Assembly (NCBI GenBank): GCA_003152165.1
Contig: PLZO01000087.1
Coordinates: forward strand, 1 to 43,018
Length of the DNA: 43,018 nt
Direction: 5' to 3'
Source of the DNA: Chloroflexota bacterium
Lineage (GTDB): Bacteria > Chloroflexota > Limnocylindria > Limnocylindrales > CSP1-4
The notes below the pieces were generated by a model. That model worked only from the letters and a program-made list of their open reading frames with translations. It had not been told where the DNA came from and ran no database searches. How positions within the stretch are numbered: the first letter of the stretch is position 1; each line of letters begins with the position of its first letter. The position numbers and the translations under genes were made by a program. Shown here one piece after another: positions 24,376 to 32,651 of this stretch.

Positions 24376-24756
24376 TCAGCTGGCGCCGGGAACGGGTCCC
24401 TCGCGCAGGCCGAAGACATTGCCGTCGGGGTCCTTGAACCAGGCGCCCCGGGCGGGCCCGATCTGGGCGATGAAATTGACCGTCTTCGGCGTCTCGTATT
24501 CCTCGAAGGTCACACCGCGGGACATTAGGTCGGCCATGACCGCGTCGAGATCGGCAACCTCGAAGTGCCCGACGGTCTGGCCCACGTTCGGCTGGCCACG
24601 ACGCACGGAGACCTGGCCGCCGCGACCCGCGCCGAACCGGATCGCGAACGGCGCCTCCTCGAGGATGGGCAGGTTGAGCTGCTCGCCGAAGAACTTCTTG
24701 GCGCGTTCGAGGTCCGTGACCGCGACGGTCGTGACCAGCAGCGAGTCGGATAGCAC
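24376..24756 (-). CDS. VOC-superfamily (glyoxalase/bleomycin-resistance-like) protein
   Basis: 126 residues from GTG 24756, which has AGAGGTGGG upstream; the much longer open frame is not supported. Two beta-alpha-beta-beta-beta modules: VAVTDLERAKKFFGEQLNLP, then VGHFEVADLDAVMADLMSRG, VTFEEYETPKTVNFI and the closing AWFKDPDGNVFGLREG. The C-terminal Glu of the metal site is present (REGP follows LR), but the N-terminal His is not obvious. Small-molecule enzyme or binding protein of unknown substrate. Stands alone. Confidence 0.83.
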   Translation of the reverse strand: MLSDSLLVTTVAVTDLERAKKFFGEQLNLPILEEAPFAIRFGAGRGGQVSVRRGQPNVGQTVGHFEVADLDAVMADLMSRGVTFEEYETPKTVNFIAQIGPARGAWFKDPDGNVFGLREGPVPGAS

Positions 24757-25128
24757 GATCCCACCTCTGTTGAACGGATGCCCAGACCGGTCAATCGTAG
24801 TCCGACGGTGAGCCGTCCGGCGCGCTGGGCGATGTCGGGGCGTGCACGCGGCCCCGACAAAGCGCCACGAAGGGCGGCTTTCGCCGAGTCCTGCTCCGGC
24901 GCTGCTCACGAATTTAGCCCGAGCCACGCTCAAGGCAGCATGGATCGGGCCGTCCTCGATCCGCCTGCCGGCCCGCGAGGTCCCAGACGGCTCGAAGGAG
25001 GCCGTTTGTCGCGCCGGCTGCACGGGTCGACCGAGGGTCGAACGCCGGCCTTGGGGCCCGTGCTCGCGCCTGAGGTTCCTGCGCCGCCAATACATCGCGG
25101 TCAAGACGCGGATCCGCTCAGCCCGGGA
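24757..25128. other. Intergenic stretch
   Basis: About 370 bases between two minus-strand genes. Frames are Arg/Pro-rich. It should contain the VOC gene promoter, but I cannot place one with confidence, and no RNA gene is seen. Confidence 0.4.
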
Positions 25129-26874
25129 TTAGCTCCGTTCGATTACGCCGTCCCGGGGCGGGTTCTCATGGAGCTTCTTCATCTCGCCGATCCGACGGCC
25201 CAGCCGCTCACGGCCAGCTGCCAACTCCCTGCCCACGCTCCGAGACACGGTGATGCGGGGTCGGACCGGGTTCGGCTCGGGGCCGAAGGTACGGACGAAC
25301 TCGGCCAGCCACGTCTTCCGGAAGGCGTCGAGCAGGTCGAACAGGCTCGAGTCGCCCGGAGCACCGATCAGGATGAACTCGTCGCCGCCATCCCGGATCG
25401 CTCGGCAGCCCGGAATTCGGGCGAGGGCCCGACCGAACGCGCCAATCACCTCGTCGCCCTTGGCCTGCCCGTTGTCAGTATTGAAGGTTCCGAAGCCGGC
25501 GAGGTCGACGAAGGCGATGTCCCACTCGGCGCGGGCAAGGCCGGGGACCTCCTGGACGGACCTGGCCAGGTCCGCGAACCAAGCGTAGGTCGGCAGCTGC
25601 GTCCGGCGATCGAGATCGAGCTTGAGCGCACCCGGCCAGCTGAAACGCTGGACGAAGGGGCGGGTCGACCGATCGAGCCACTCCACGACCGCGGCCGTCA
25701 GCCAGGGCACCTCGGGGTCGAGCGCCCGCCACCAGCCTTCGGGCTCCTGGGCGCGGGCGAACCAGACCACCGTGCGATCCGGGTCGAAGTCCGGATCGAG
25801 TCCGAGCAGGAGGTCCGCTGCAGCAAGGGTCGTCAGGATATCGGTTGGCTGACCCGGGTCGCCCCAGCCACCGTCGGAACGGATCTTGTCGGCCACGTGA
25901 TCGACCAGCTCGGGCACGAGTGATGGATAGATCCGCAGTTGCCACAGGACCGTGCCCAGCGCCGCGCTGGCCGAGACGAGCTGCTCGCCCTCGAACGAGC
26001 CCCTGCCGATGACCGGTCCCGCCACCCGCCGGGCCATCGTCGCGTAGCGGTAGGCGATCGCCGTCGCGAGGAACCACAGGTCGTTCAACGTGTGCGGGGC
26101 ACTCGTGAGCTGCCACAGCGCGAAGAGGTCGCGCCAGGGATCATCGGCCGCAACATGCAGCGCGAACCGGGCCTCCACCTGGGGCAGGAGGTCGCGCCGG
26201 ATCGGCGCGGCTGCCTCGCCCTTCGGATTGGACGTTTCGCCGAGCTCGGCCAGGAGCTCGAGGGTCTGGACCTGAGCGATCGGCTCGACGAGCCAGCGGG
26301 CGTAGGCACCCGGGTCGGAGGCCAGCCGCTCGGCATCGCGCGGGCGCCAATGGGCCGGTTGACCGGAGGCCCGGGCGTAGAGCGGTGAGCCGGGCCCGCC
26401 ATCCTCGGGGAACGTCCACGGCAGGCCGCGATCCGCCCCGCTGCTCTGGACGGAGCGGCGATTGTAGGCGGCGAGGAGCTGGCTTGCCTGGACACGTTCG
26501 CCGCGGCTCCGGGCGAAACGGTAGGCGGCGGCCATGATCGGATCGGCCAGCTCCTGGGGTCCGATCCGCTGGCCCAGGTCCAACAGGGCGGCCGTGCCCA
26601 GGGCGATGGCATCCTGGCCGGGATTGCCGGTCAGGTGGACTCGCGGTATCGATGGAGCCGCCGGGATGATCGGGTCGATCGGATCGACGACGGCAACTCC
26701 GATGACGCCTGGCGCTACGGCGACGGCGGCGTTCGAGGCCCCGGGGTCCGCCTCGAACGGACCCGGGTCGACCGGGCTCCGGAGACCGGGCCAGGCGCCG
26801 TCGACCAGCGGTCGGATCGTTCGATCGTGCCGACGAGATCGCCGCTGCTGCGGCGGTTCCCCCCAAACCTTCAT
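25129..26874 (-). CDS. GGDEF-domain protein with alpha-toroid-like N-terminal region
   Basis: About 581 residues from ATG 26874 (MKVWGEPPQQ); the frame is open to 27261 but would overlap the rhodanese gene. The C-terminus is a diguanylate cyclase domain: FVDLAGFGTFNTDNGQAKGD, then RDGGDEFILIG with an intact GGDEF motif near residues 496-500. The central region has terpene-cyclase/prenyltransferase-like helical repeats: KIRSDGGWGDPGQPTDILTT, LAAADLLLGLDPDFDP and EPEGWWRALDPEVPWLTAAV. The catalytic acidic motif of those enzymes is not seen, so the toroid may serve as a binding or sensor module. No membrane helix, so cytoplasmic. Likely makes, or senses, c-di-GMP in response to an unknown ligand (inferred). 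Confidence 0.75.
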   Translation of the reverse strand: MKVWGEPPQQRRSRRHDRTIRPLVDGAWPGLRSPVDPGPFEADPGASNAAVAVAPGVIGVAVVDPIDPIIPAAPSIPRVHLTGNPGQDAIALGTAALLDLGQRIGPQELADPIMAAAYRFARSRGERVQASQLLAAYNRRSVQSSGADRGLPWTFPEDGGPGSPLYARASGQPAHWRPRDAERLASDPGAYARWLVEPIAQVQTLELLAELGETSNPKGEAAAPIRRDLLPQVEARFALHVAADDPWRDLFALWQLTSAPHTLNDLWFLATAIAYRYATMARRVAGPVIGRGSFEGEQLVSASAALGTVLWQLRIYPSLVPELVDHVADKIRSDGGWGDPGQPTDILTTLAAADLLLGLDPDFDPDRTVVWFARAQEPEGWWRALDPEVPWLTAAVVEWLDRSTRPFVQRFSWPGALKLDLDRRTQLPTYAWFADLARSVQEVPGLARAEWDIAFVDLAGFGTFNTDNGQAKGDEVIGAFGRALARIPGCRAIRDGGDEFILIGAPGDSSLFDLLDAFRKTWLAEFVRTFGPEPNPVRPRITVSRSVGRELAAGRERLGRRIGEMKKLHENPPRDGVIERS

Positions 26875-27087
26875 TTCGAGGAACCGCCCAAGACGCGCGC
26901 TGACGAGGAGATGAACGTTCCTCCGGATCGAGCCCAAGGCTGCCTTGCGGGCCCATCCAGTGTCCAATGTGGCACGGAACGGGGAAATGGGTCGAAAGTA
27001 CCGAGGCCGGTTCGCGCCCCGGCCGGGCGACTCCGGGACCGCCGCTGCCTGGGCTGGACCCAGCAGCCAGGAGCCAGACGGGCCAAG

Positions 27088-27477
27088 ATGGACAGCATGA
27101 TCCAGCCACCCAACCCGCATGCCGCACTCGGGCCCGAGCCGATCCGCACGATCGGGAAGGACGAGCTCAAGTCGAAGCTCGATCGGAGCGATGACTTCCG
27201 GCTCGTGATGGCCCTCAACAGCTGGGCCTACGACGCCAAGCACATTCCTGGCTCGGTCCACTTCAATACCCCCGAGGAGCTGTACGCGGCGATCCGGCCG
27301 GACGACGAGATCGTTGTCTACTGCTCGAACGTCGACTGCCTATCGAGCGTGGCGATGTACCGCGATCTCGTCCAGCGCGGCTATCGCAACGTGCGCCGGT
27401 ACTCGGGCGGCCTGCTCGAGTGGGAGGACGCGGGGCTGCCCCTCGAGGGCTCATTCGTGGTCCCGGCTCGCTCATGA
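27088..27477 (+). CDS. Rhodanese-like sulfurtransferase
   Basis: About 129 residues, one rhodanese domain. Features: RTIGKDELKSKLDRSDDF, NSWAYDAKHIPGSVHFNTPE and the active-site loop VVYCSNVDCLSSVAMYRDL, in which the first Cys is the expected persulfide-carrying residue. ATG 27088; a second ATG nine bases later is also possible. The 3' end overlaps the DinB-like gene (ATGA), so the two form an operon. Likely moves sulfur to an acceptor or acts in cyanide/redox handling; the partner is unknown. Confidence 0.88.
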   Translation: MDSMIQPPNPHAALGPEPIRTIGKDELKSKLDRSDDFRLVMALNSWAYDAKHIPGSVHFNTPEELYAAIRPDDEIVVYCSNVDCLSSVAMYRDLVQRGYRNVRRYSGGLLEWEDAGLPLEGSFVVPARS

Positions 27478-27992
27478 CCCACGAACACGCGGCCCTGGCG
27501 ACCGATCTGCCGGGGCTGGCCGCCGATCACCCCTACCTGACCGAGCTCGACGCCGAGCGCCACGGCTGGTACGAGCTGGCCGAGCTGGTCCGGGCGTTGA
27601 CGCCCGAGGAGTGCCTGGCGCCCGGCTACTACCGTGATCCCGACTGGACGGTGCGCGACGTTGTAGCCCACCTCGGGACCTGGCTCGCCGAGGCGCAGGT
27701 CCAGTTCCAGCGCATGCGCGCGGGCACCTACGAGGGCCACGACATCGACATCGACGCGCTCAACGCGGTCTTTGCCGCGGCCATGGGCGATCAGCCCTGG
27801 AGCGTCGTGTGGGTCCAGGCCAATTCCGCTCGATCGATGCTGGTCCAGGACTGGTACGAGTTGCAGCACCCCACGGACGAGGCTGCATGGTGGATCCGCA
27901 AGTCGGGCGTCGATCACTACGCCGAGCACCTCGAGCGCCTGCGCGAGTGGGTCGCCGAGCTGACTCGCCGGCGGGAGGCCCCCACAGGCTAG
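27474..27992 (+). CDS. DinB/maleylpyruvate-isomerase-like helical protein
   Basis: 172 residues from ATG 27474. Four-helix DinB fold: YELAELVRALTPEECLAPGY, DPDWTVRDVVAHLGTWLAEA with the metal-binding His of the VAHL motif, and SGVDHYAEHLERLREWVAEL with two further histidines that complete the triad. Members of this group are thiol-dependent (mycothiol or bacillithiol) transferases or stress-induced metal proteins. Co-translated with the rhodanese, which fits a sulfur or thiol role (inferred). Confidence 0.75.
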   Translation: MTHEHAALATDLPGLAADHPYLTELDAERHGWYELAELVRALTPEECLAPGYYRDPDWTVRDVVAHLGTWLAEAQVQFQRMRAGTYEGHDIDIDALNAVFAAAMGDQPWSVVWVQANSARSMLVQDWYELQHPTDEAAWWIRKSGVDHYAEHLERLREWVAELTRRREAPTG

Positions 27993-27999
27993 TCCCGCG

Positions 28000-28287
28000 T
28001 CAGCGCCACGAACGCTGGTCGCGCCGGCGATTGCCGAAGACGCCGCCGCCATACGTGCCCGCGTCGATCAGCACCGCGACCACGATCACGATCGGTGCCA
28101 GCCCGCCCAGCCCAGTTGGAGCGAAGTAGACGTAGGCCAGCGTGGTCCAGGGCAGGAACACGAAGCCGAGCACCGGCACGATCAGGTTGTCGAAGACGGC
28201 ACTCCAACGAGCCGTGTCAAGCAACCACCACAGGACGATGACGAGCCGGGGACTGATGATCGCGGCGATCGCCGCCAGGCAGCACAC
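28000..28287 (-). CDS. Small membrane protein of unknown function
   Basis: 95 residues, GTG start. Three hydrophobic segments, with ISPRLVIVLWWLLDTARW, VPVLGFVFLPWTTLAYVYF and a final helix. The FLPWTTLAYV motif marks a widespread but uncharacterised actinobacterial/chloroflexotal family. It lies 15 bases after the M20 gene, in the same operon, and is convergent with the DinB-like gene across 7 bases. Confidence 0.7.
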   Translation of the reverse strand: MCCLAAIAAIISPRLVIVLWWLLDTARWSAVFDNLIVPVLGFVFLPWTTLAYVYFAPTGLGGLAPIVIVVAVLIDAGTYGGGVFGNRRRDQRSWR

Positions 28288-28302
28288 CAGACGACGCTCG
28301 AG

Positions 28303-29577
28303 CTAGGAGCCGGCCAGGCTGCGCAGGGCGACGGCGACGTAGGTCGCGACCCCAATCGCCATCGCCGGCTCATCGAAGATCACCTTGTTCGAATGGTTCG
28401 CCGGGGCGGTCGCCGGATCCTCGTTGGCCGGCCGCGCGCCGACGAAGGCCATCGCGCCGGGAACCTTCTGGAGCACGTACGAAAAGTCCTCGGCGCCCAT
28501 TACCGGCTCGATCGAGCCCGGCACTCGCTCCTCGCCGAGCAGCTCGACGGCCGTCGCCCGGACCATCTCCGAAAAGGTCGGATCGTTCGTGGTCACGGGG
28601 TAGCCTGCAATCACCTCGATCTCGACCGTGGCTCCGTAAGCGCTCGCGATCCCCTCGGCGAGCCGCCGAATCCCGTCGTGGACGAGCGTCCGGGTCTTCT
28701 CCGAGAACGTCCGGATCGTGCCGTCCAGGAAGGCCGACTCGGGGATGATGTTGTTGGTCGTGCCCGCCGTCAGGTGGGCGATCGTGATCACGGCCGGGTC
28801 GAATACGTCGACCTGGCGGGTGACCATCGTCTGGAGCGCGATCACGATCTCGGCGGCGATCGTGATCGGGTCGAGGGCGGCGGATGGCTGCGAGGCGTGA
28901 CCGCCCCGGCCACGGACCTCGACCTTGAGGAAGTCCGCGGCGGCCATCATCGGGCCCGGCCGGATGTTAATCGTGCCCGTTGGGTACTCGGTCGAGATGT
29001 GCAAGGCGAAGGCGCCCTTTGGCCCGGGCGTGCCGGCGGCGTCGAGGAGGCCCTCCTCGAGCATCACCCGCGCGCCGTGAAAGCCCTCCTCACCGGGCTG
29101 GAACATCAGCAGGACCCGACCGGAGAAGCTCGCCCGACGCTCGACGAGCAGGCGCGCCGCCCCGAGCAGCATCGCCACGTGGGTATCGTGGCCACAGGCG
29201 TGCATCACGCCGTCCGTCTCCGAGCTGAAATCGAGGCCCGTGTCCTCGGTCAGGGGCAGGGCGTCCATGTCGCCCCGGAGCAGGACGGTCGAAGTCGCGG
29301 CCGCTCGGCTGGTTCCTGGGCTGGCTGGGCCGGTGCCGGGGACAGTGCCGGAGGTGGGGCCGGTGCCCTCGATGACCGCGACGACAGACGTGGTTGCCTG
29401 ACCAAGGTGGGCCTTCAGCCCGAGCTTCTCGAGCTCCTCAACGATCAGCGCCTGGGTGCCCGGGAGCGTGAGCCCCATCTCGGGCCGTCGATGGAGTCGG
29501 CGGCGGATGGCCACGATCTCAGGCAGGAGGGTTTCGGCGGACCGCACGAGCGACTTGATCTCGGGTGTCGTCATCAT
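28303..29577 (-). CDS. M20D-family amidohydrolase/peptidase
   Basis: About 424 residues from ATG 29577 (MMTTPEIKSLVR), a zinc-type amidase acting on N-acyl amino acids or similar. Motifs: RRLHRRPEMGL, RGDMDALPLTEDTGLDF, MHACGHDTHVAMLLGAARLL with the metal His/Asp, LMFQPGEEGFHGARVML with the catalytic Glu, and GRGGHASQPSAALDPITIA. C-terminal MGAEDFSYVLQKVPGAMAF carries the last ligand. A proline/Gly/Thr-rich loop near residue 75 (TGPTSGTVPGTGPASPG) is an insert not typical of the family. Cytoplasmic. Likely substrates: N-acetyl-amino acids, hippurate or indole-amino-acid conjugates. Confidence 0.9.
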   Translation of the reverse strand: MMTTPEIKSLVRSAETLLPEIVAIRRRLHRRPEMGLTLPGTQALIVEELEKLGLKAHLGQATTSVVAVIEGTGPTSGTVPGTGPASPGTSRAAATSTVLLRGDMDALPLTEDTGLDFSSETDGVMHACGHDTHVAMLLGAARLLVERRASFSGRVLLMFQPGEEGFHGARVMLEEGLLDAAGTPGPKGAFALHISTEYPTGTINIRPGPMMAAADFLKVEVRGRGGHASQPSAALDPITIAAEIVIALQTMVTRQVDVFDPAVITIAHLTAGTTNNIIPESAFLDGTIRTFSEKTRTLVHDGIRRLAEGIASAYGATVEIEVIAGYPVTTNDPTFSEMVRATAVELLGEERVPGSIEPVMGAEDFSYVLQKVPGAMAFVGARPANEDPATAPANHSNKVIFDEPAMAIGVATYVAVALRSLAGS

Positions 29578-30105
29578 CACAGGATGGCACGATCCGGCGG
29601 GCCGCGGTCGGTCCGTCGATCCGCGGCGAGGCCCGGCGGGGCCCCGGCGTGCGCAGCGACGAATATTCCGGGCCCGGCGGGGCCAAGACCCCGATGCCAT
29701 CGACCGCCGCCCACGCGATCGTGTGTACTCCGTGCATCAAATCGGTAGATTAGGCTCGAGACGGGCATTTGGGACCTGATCTGACTTCACTGAAGGCGTC
29801 GACTACGGAGGATTCCTCCCGAGCCAAGCTCGTTCGGGATAGCGCGGCAGATCCGGACCCAGGCGGATGCACTCAGGAGATCAAATCGGCCGTTCTGGGC
29901 CCACTGCCTCGCGCCCCAAGCCATGAACGGACCGAGATCGACCAGTTGCGGCGGGCCGTGCCTCGTCGGACCGAGCCGGCCCCCAGCCCGAGGCGGCGCC
30001 TCGACAGCCATGGCCACCATCGCGGTACGGCCCCCTGCCCGAACCAGCACCCGGCCCGAACCGGCACCGACAACCACGGTTCGCGGCGTGTCACCGCCAC
30101 GGAAC
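29578..30105. other. Intergenic stretch between M20 and SIS genes
   Basis: About 525 bases. A short perfect inverted repeat (GGAGGA/TCCTCC, 29813 region) is too tight to form a useful hairpin. Frames are low in hydrophobic residues. I see no RNA gene or mobile element. It probably holds the M20 promoter. Confidence 0.4.
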
Positions 30106-31179
30106 CTAGCGGGTCAAGGTGACCTTGCTCAGGCCGGAGGGTGCGTCCGGACTCAGACCGAGCAGAACAGCGACGGCCTCGGCCAGCAGTTGGCCGGGCA
30201 GGATCAGGGCGAGCGGCGTGAGGCATTCCGGCAACTCCGCCAAGGCCGTGATTGCCAAGGCGTCAGGGGCGCCGGCCACTTCCAAGCCGCCAACGGTCCA
30301 CGCTCGAGCGCCGAGCGACCGGGCCCGGTCTGCTGCGGGGTCGATCGCCGCGCCCATCGGCCCATCCGGGCGGAAGACGAGGGTCGGGACGCCGGCGCTG
30401 GCGAGGGCGATCGGCCCATGCTCAAGGTCGGCACTCGAGTAGCCCTCGGCGAAGATTCGGCCGGTCTCCTTGAGCTTGAGGGCGGTCTCGAGGGCCGTGG
30501 CCAGGTTGAAGCCGCGCGAGACGACGAGCGCGCGACCGGCGACAGCCACCGCCTCGACGAGCTCGAGCCCACAGCCGTCACCCGCTCCACCCGCTCCAGC
30601 AAACCATGCCGAGGCGGCCGCGAGGGTCCGGTCCAGGGCGTCCGGGACCCGCCGCAGGGCGGCGGCCAGGTCCGAGTCCGGCACGAGCGCGGCCACGATC
30701 CCGGCCAGGGCGGCCAGCTCCGCGACGTAGCTCTTGGTGGCCGCGACTGCCCGTTCCTCGCCGGCGCGGCAGGGCACGGTGTAGGCAGCCGCGAGCTCGA
30801 GCGGCGATCCGGCCACGTTCGTCACGGCCACGGTCAGGGCCCCACCTCGACGGGCCGCCTCGACGACCGCCACGAGATCCGGGCTGCGCCCCGACTGCGA
30901 CACGGCCAAGACCAGCCCGCCGGTCCAATCGGTCGGCGCTCGATAGACGGTCGTCACCGACGGCGATGCGAGGGCGACCGGCCAGCCGAGCTGGGTCTCG
31001 ATCAGGTAACGGGCGAAGACTGCGGCATGGTCCGACGTGCCCCGGGCGACGACCGAGACCCATCGCGGTCGGGTCCGTCGGACGGCGTCAGCCACCGTGC
31101 CGAGCGCCGGCCCGCTGGCCTCGAGCTGCTCCCGGACCAGCTGGGGGCTCTGCCGGATCTCCTCGGCCATGACGGTCAT
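30106..31179 (-). CDS. Double-SIS-domain sugar-phosphate isomerase/deaminase (GlmS C-terminal-like)
   Basis: 357 residues with two SIS domains, like the isomerase half of GlmS but without the glutaminase domain. First SIS: VVARGTSDHAAVFARYLIE and AVSQSGRSPDLVAVVEAARR; second SIS: VVSRGFNLATALETALKLKE with TGRIFAEGYSSADLEHGPIA and the closing PSGLSKVTLTR, which matches the GlmS tail (P.NL.KSVTVE). Such stand-alone proteins are glucosamine-6-phosphate deaminases (NagB-II) or AgaS/FrlB-type isomerases. Translationally coupled to the DUF2344 gene (ATGA overlap), a link that does not itself define the substrate. Confidence 0.85.
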   Translation of the reverse strand: MTVMAEEIRQSPQLVREQLEASGPALGTVADAVRRTRPRWVSVVARGTSDHAAVFARYLIETQLGWPVALASPSVTTVYRAPTDWTGGLVLAVSQSGRSPDLVAVVEAARRGGALTVAVTNVAGSPLELAAAYTVPCRAGEERAVAATKSYVAELAALAGIVAALVPDSDLAAALRRVPDALDRTLAAASAWFAGAGGAGDGCGLELVEAVAVAGRALVVSRGFNLATALETALKLKETGRIFAEGYSSADLEHGPIALASAGVPTLVFRPDGPMGAAIDPAADRARSLGARAWTVGGLEVAGAPDALAITALAELPECLTPLALILPGQLLAEAVAVLLGLSPDAPSGLSKVTLTR

Positions 31180-31925
31180 GCTTCGGTCCCCCTCGTCGCC
31201 AACTTGACGAGGGTCGGGACCTCGTCAGTCGTCCAGGCCCGCTCGCGGACGAGCTCGACCAGTTCGAGCTGCCGGTCGATCGCCTCGCCGAGCGCAAGGA
31301 TCACCTCGTCAGGGCGTCCCGGCGGCCCGTCGGAAGAGGTCCGGAGCACCATCCGAATGGTCGCCCGCGCGACGGCCGGCTCACGATCCAGCCCCGGCCG
31401 GGCGCGCCCGCAGCCATCAACCTCCAGCTGGAGGATCAGCGGCCGGAGGTCATAGGTAATGCGTCGCTCGGTGCCAGTCGCTCGACTTCGCTCGAGCCGA
31501 TCAGCCGCCAGCAAACCGCGGCTGGCCGCCGCCAGTTCAACCGGCGCTGCTCCGGCTAACGTCGCCCGATGGCTCATGGCGCCGAGCATAGCGGTGATCG
31601 CGGGCGCACCGAGCCAGACGTCGTACAGCTCGACGACCTCGAAGCCGGCCGGCAGGGCTGCCTCGAGCGCGGCCCGCAGGCGCCACAGCGACCACCGTTC
31701 GCTCAGGATCAGGTCGGCCAGGTCGTGCTCGGCGGCTCGTCCCGGCGGGAGCGGCGCGGCAAACGTCAGGCGCGGCCGAGGGGTGGCGGCGGCGCTCATC
31801 ACGACCGGGATCCGGGCGGCGGTGAGGCCGGCTGCCCAGGCCCGGGTGATCTCCGGCGGGCCGAGGTCGAGCGCCGGCGAGCCACGCCGGAAGGCGATGC
31901 GCCAGCGCTGGACTGGTTCGACCAT
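31176..31925 (-). CDS. DUF2344/TIGR03936 radical-SAM-linked protein
   Basis: 249 residues from ATG 31925. The family pattern is present: an N-terminal WRIAFRRGSPALDLGPPEIT, the segment ARIPVVMSAAATPRPRLTFA followed by APLPPGRAAEHDLADLIL, and LPAGFEVVELYDV. The usual partner, a large radical SAM/B12-type protein, is not adjacent, and the gene is apart from rplU, where it often sits in Firmicutes and Chloroflexota. The family resembles a tRNA-pseudouridine-synthase-like fold and is assumed to work with the radical SAM protein in RNA modification. Divergent from the J-domain gene by only 19 bases, so their control regions must overlap the other gene's coding sequence. Confidence 0.8.
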   Translation of the reverse strand: MVEPVQRWRIAFRRGSPALDLGPPEITRAWAAGLTAARIPVVMSAAATPRPRLTFAAPLPPGRAAEHDLADLILSERWSLWRLRAALEAALPAGFEVVELYDVWLGAPAITAMLGAMSHRATLAGAAPVELAAASRGLLAADRLERSRATGTERRITYDLRPLILQLEVDGCGRARPGLDREPAVARATIRMVLRTSSDGPPGRPDEVILALGEAIDRQLELVELVRERAWTTDEVPTLVKLATRGTEA

Positions 31926-31944
31926 CCTGCTAGTCTGGCTGTCC

Positions 31945-32598
31945 GTGAGACCCACCGCTCAGCCTGACCTGTACAAGCTCCTCCAGGTCGACTCCGAGGC
32001 CGATCCTGAGGTGATCCAGGCCGCCTACCGCCGGCTCGCCCAGAAGTTCCACCCCGATCTCGCGCCGGGCGCGGAGGCGGCCGATCGGATGGTCGCGATC
32101 AACGGCGCATGGGAGGTCCTCGGCGACCCGGTCAGGCGCGCGGAGTACGACCGGCAGCGGGCCCAGGAGCGCACAGCGGCCGAGCCCGCTGTGAACGCGC
32201 CGGCACCGTCGACGGCGCCCTCGGTTCCACGTCCCGGCGCTCGCCGCCCCGCCAGCGCCGCCGGAATGCAAGCGCCGGAACCGATCAGCAGCAACTGGAC
32301 GTCCGGCCGCTCGAACGTCGGCGGAGGCTACGACGAGCGGTCGATGCGCCGGCCCGACGGCGAAGGCGCGGCCGGCCCACCTCCCGGCCACCCGTCGGGC
32401 AGCGTCGTGGGCTTCGGTCGATATGCCGGCTGGTCGCTCGGCGAGATCGGCCGCAGGGATCTCGAATACCTCGAATGGCTCGATCGAATGACGATCGGCC
32501 GCCCCTATCGGGACGAGATCGACGCGATCCTGCGCCGGACCGGACGCCGCCGATCGGCCGCCCGCGACGACCGACCGGGACTGTTCCGGCGGCGGTAG
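31945..32598 (+). CDS. J-domain (DnaJ-like) protein with C-terminal FGRY domain
   Basis: 217 residues from GTG 31945. A J-domain occupies residues 6-67: PDLYKLLQVDSEADPEVIQA, AYRRLAQKFHPDLAPG with the essential HPD, and AINGAWEVLGDPVRRAEYDR. A flexible Ala/Pro-rich linker (75-145) leads to the closing module GFGRYAGWSLGEIGRRDLEY with LEWLDRMTIGRPYRDEIDAI, found on many actinobacterial and chloroflexotal J-proteins. There is no zinc-finger or client-binding domain, so it is a type III J-protein that recruits DnaK to a specific site. The C-terminal module likely selects that client (inferred). Confidence 0.88.
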   Translation: MRPTAQPDLYKLLQVDSEADPEVIQAAYRRLAQKFHPDLAPGAEAADRMVAINGAWEVLGDPVRRAEYDRQRAQERTAAEPAVNAPAPSTAPSVPRPGARRPASAAGMQAPEPISSNWTSGRSNVGGGYDERSMRRPDGEGAAGPPPGHPSGSVVGFGRYAGWSLGEIGRRDLEYLEWLDRMTIGRPYRDEIDAILRRTGRRRSAARDDRPGLFRRR

Positions 32599-32629
32599 CG
32601 ACCGGCTCCTTCGACTAGCTCGCGACGAG

Positions 32630-32651
32630 CTCGTGACTAGCTCGTGACTAG
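32630..32651. repeat. Tandem duplication of an 11-base unit between converging genes
   Basis: CTCGTGACTAG occurs twice in direct succession, next to the palindromic AGCTCG-CGA-CGAGCT. The unit overlaps the last codons of the cation-exchanger gene, so a duplication could change its C-terminus. It may also work as a bidirectional end structure between the J-domain and exchanger genes. Confidence 0.6.

Noticed and set aside
29800-29860. Possible terminator or riboswitch in the M20-SIS gap
   Set aside because: The GGAGGA/TCCTCC repeat has no usable loop and there is no T-run.
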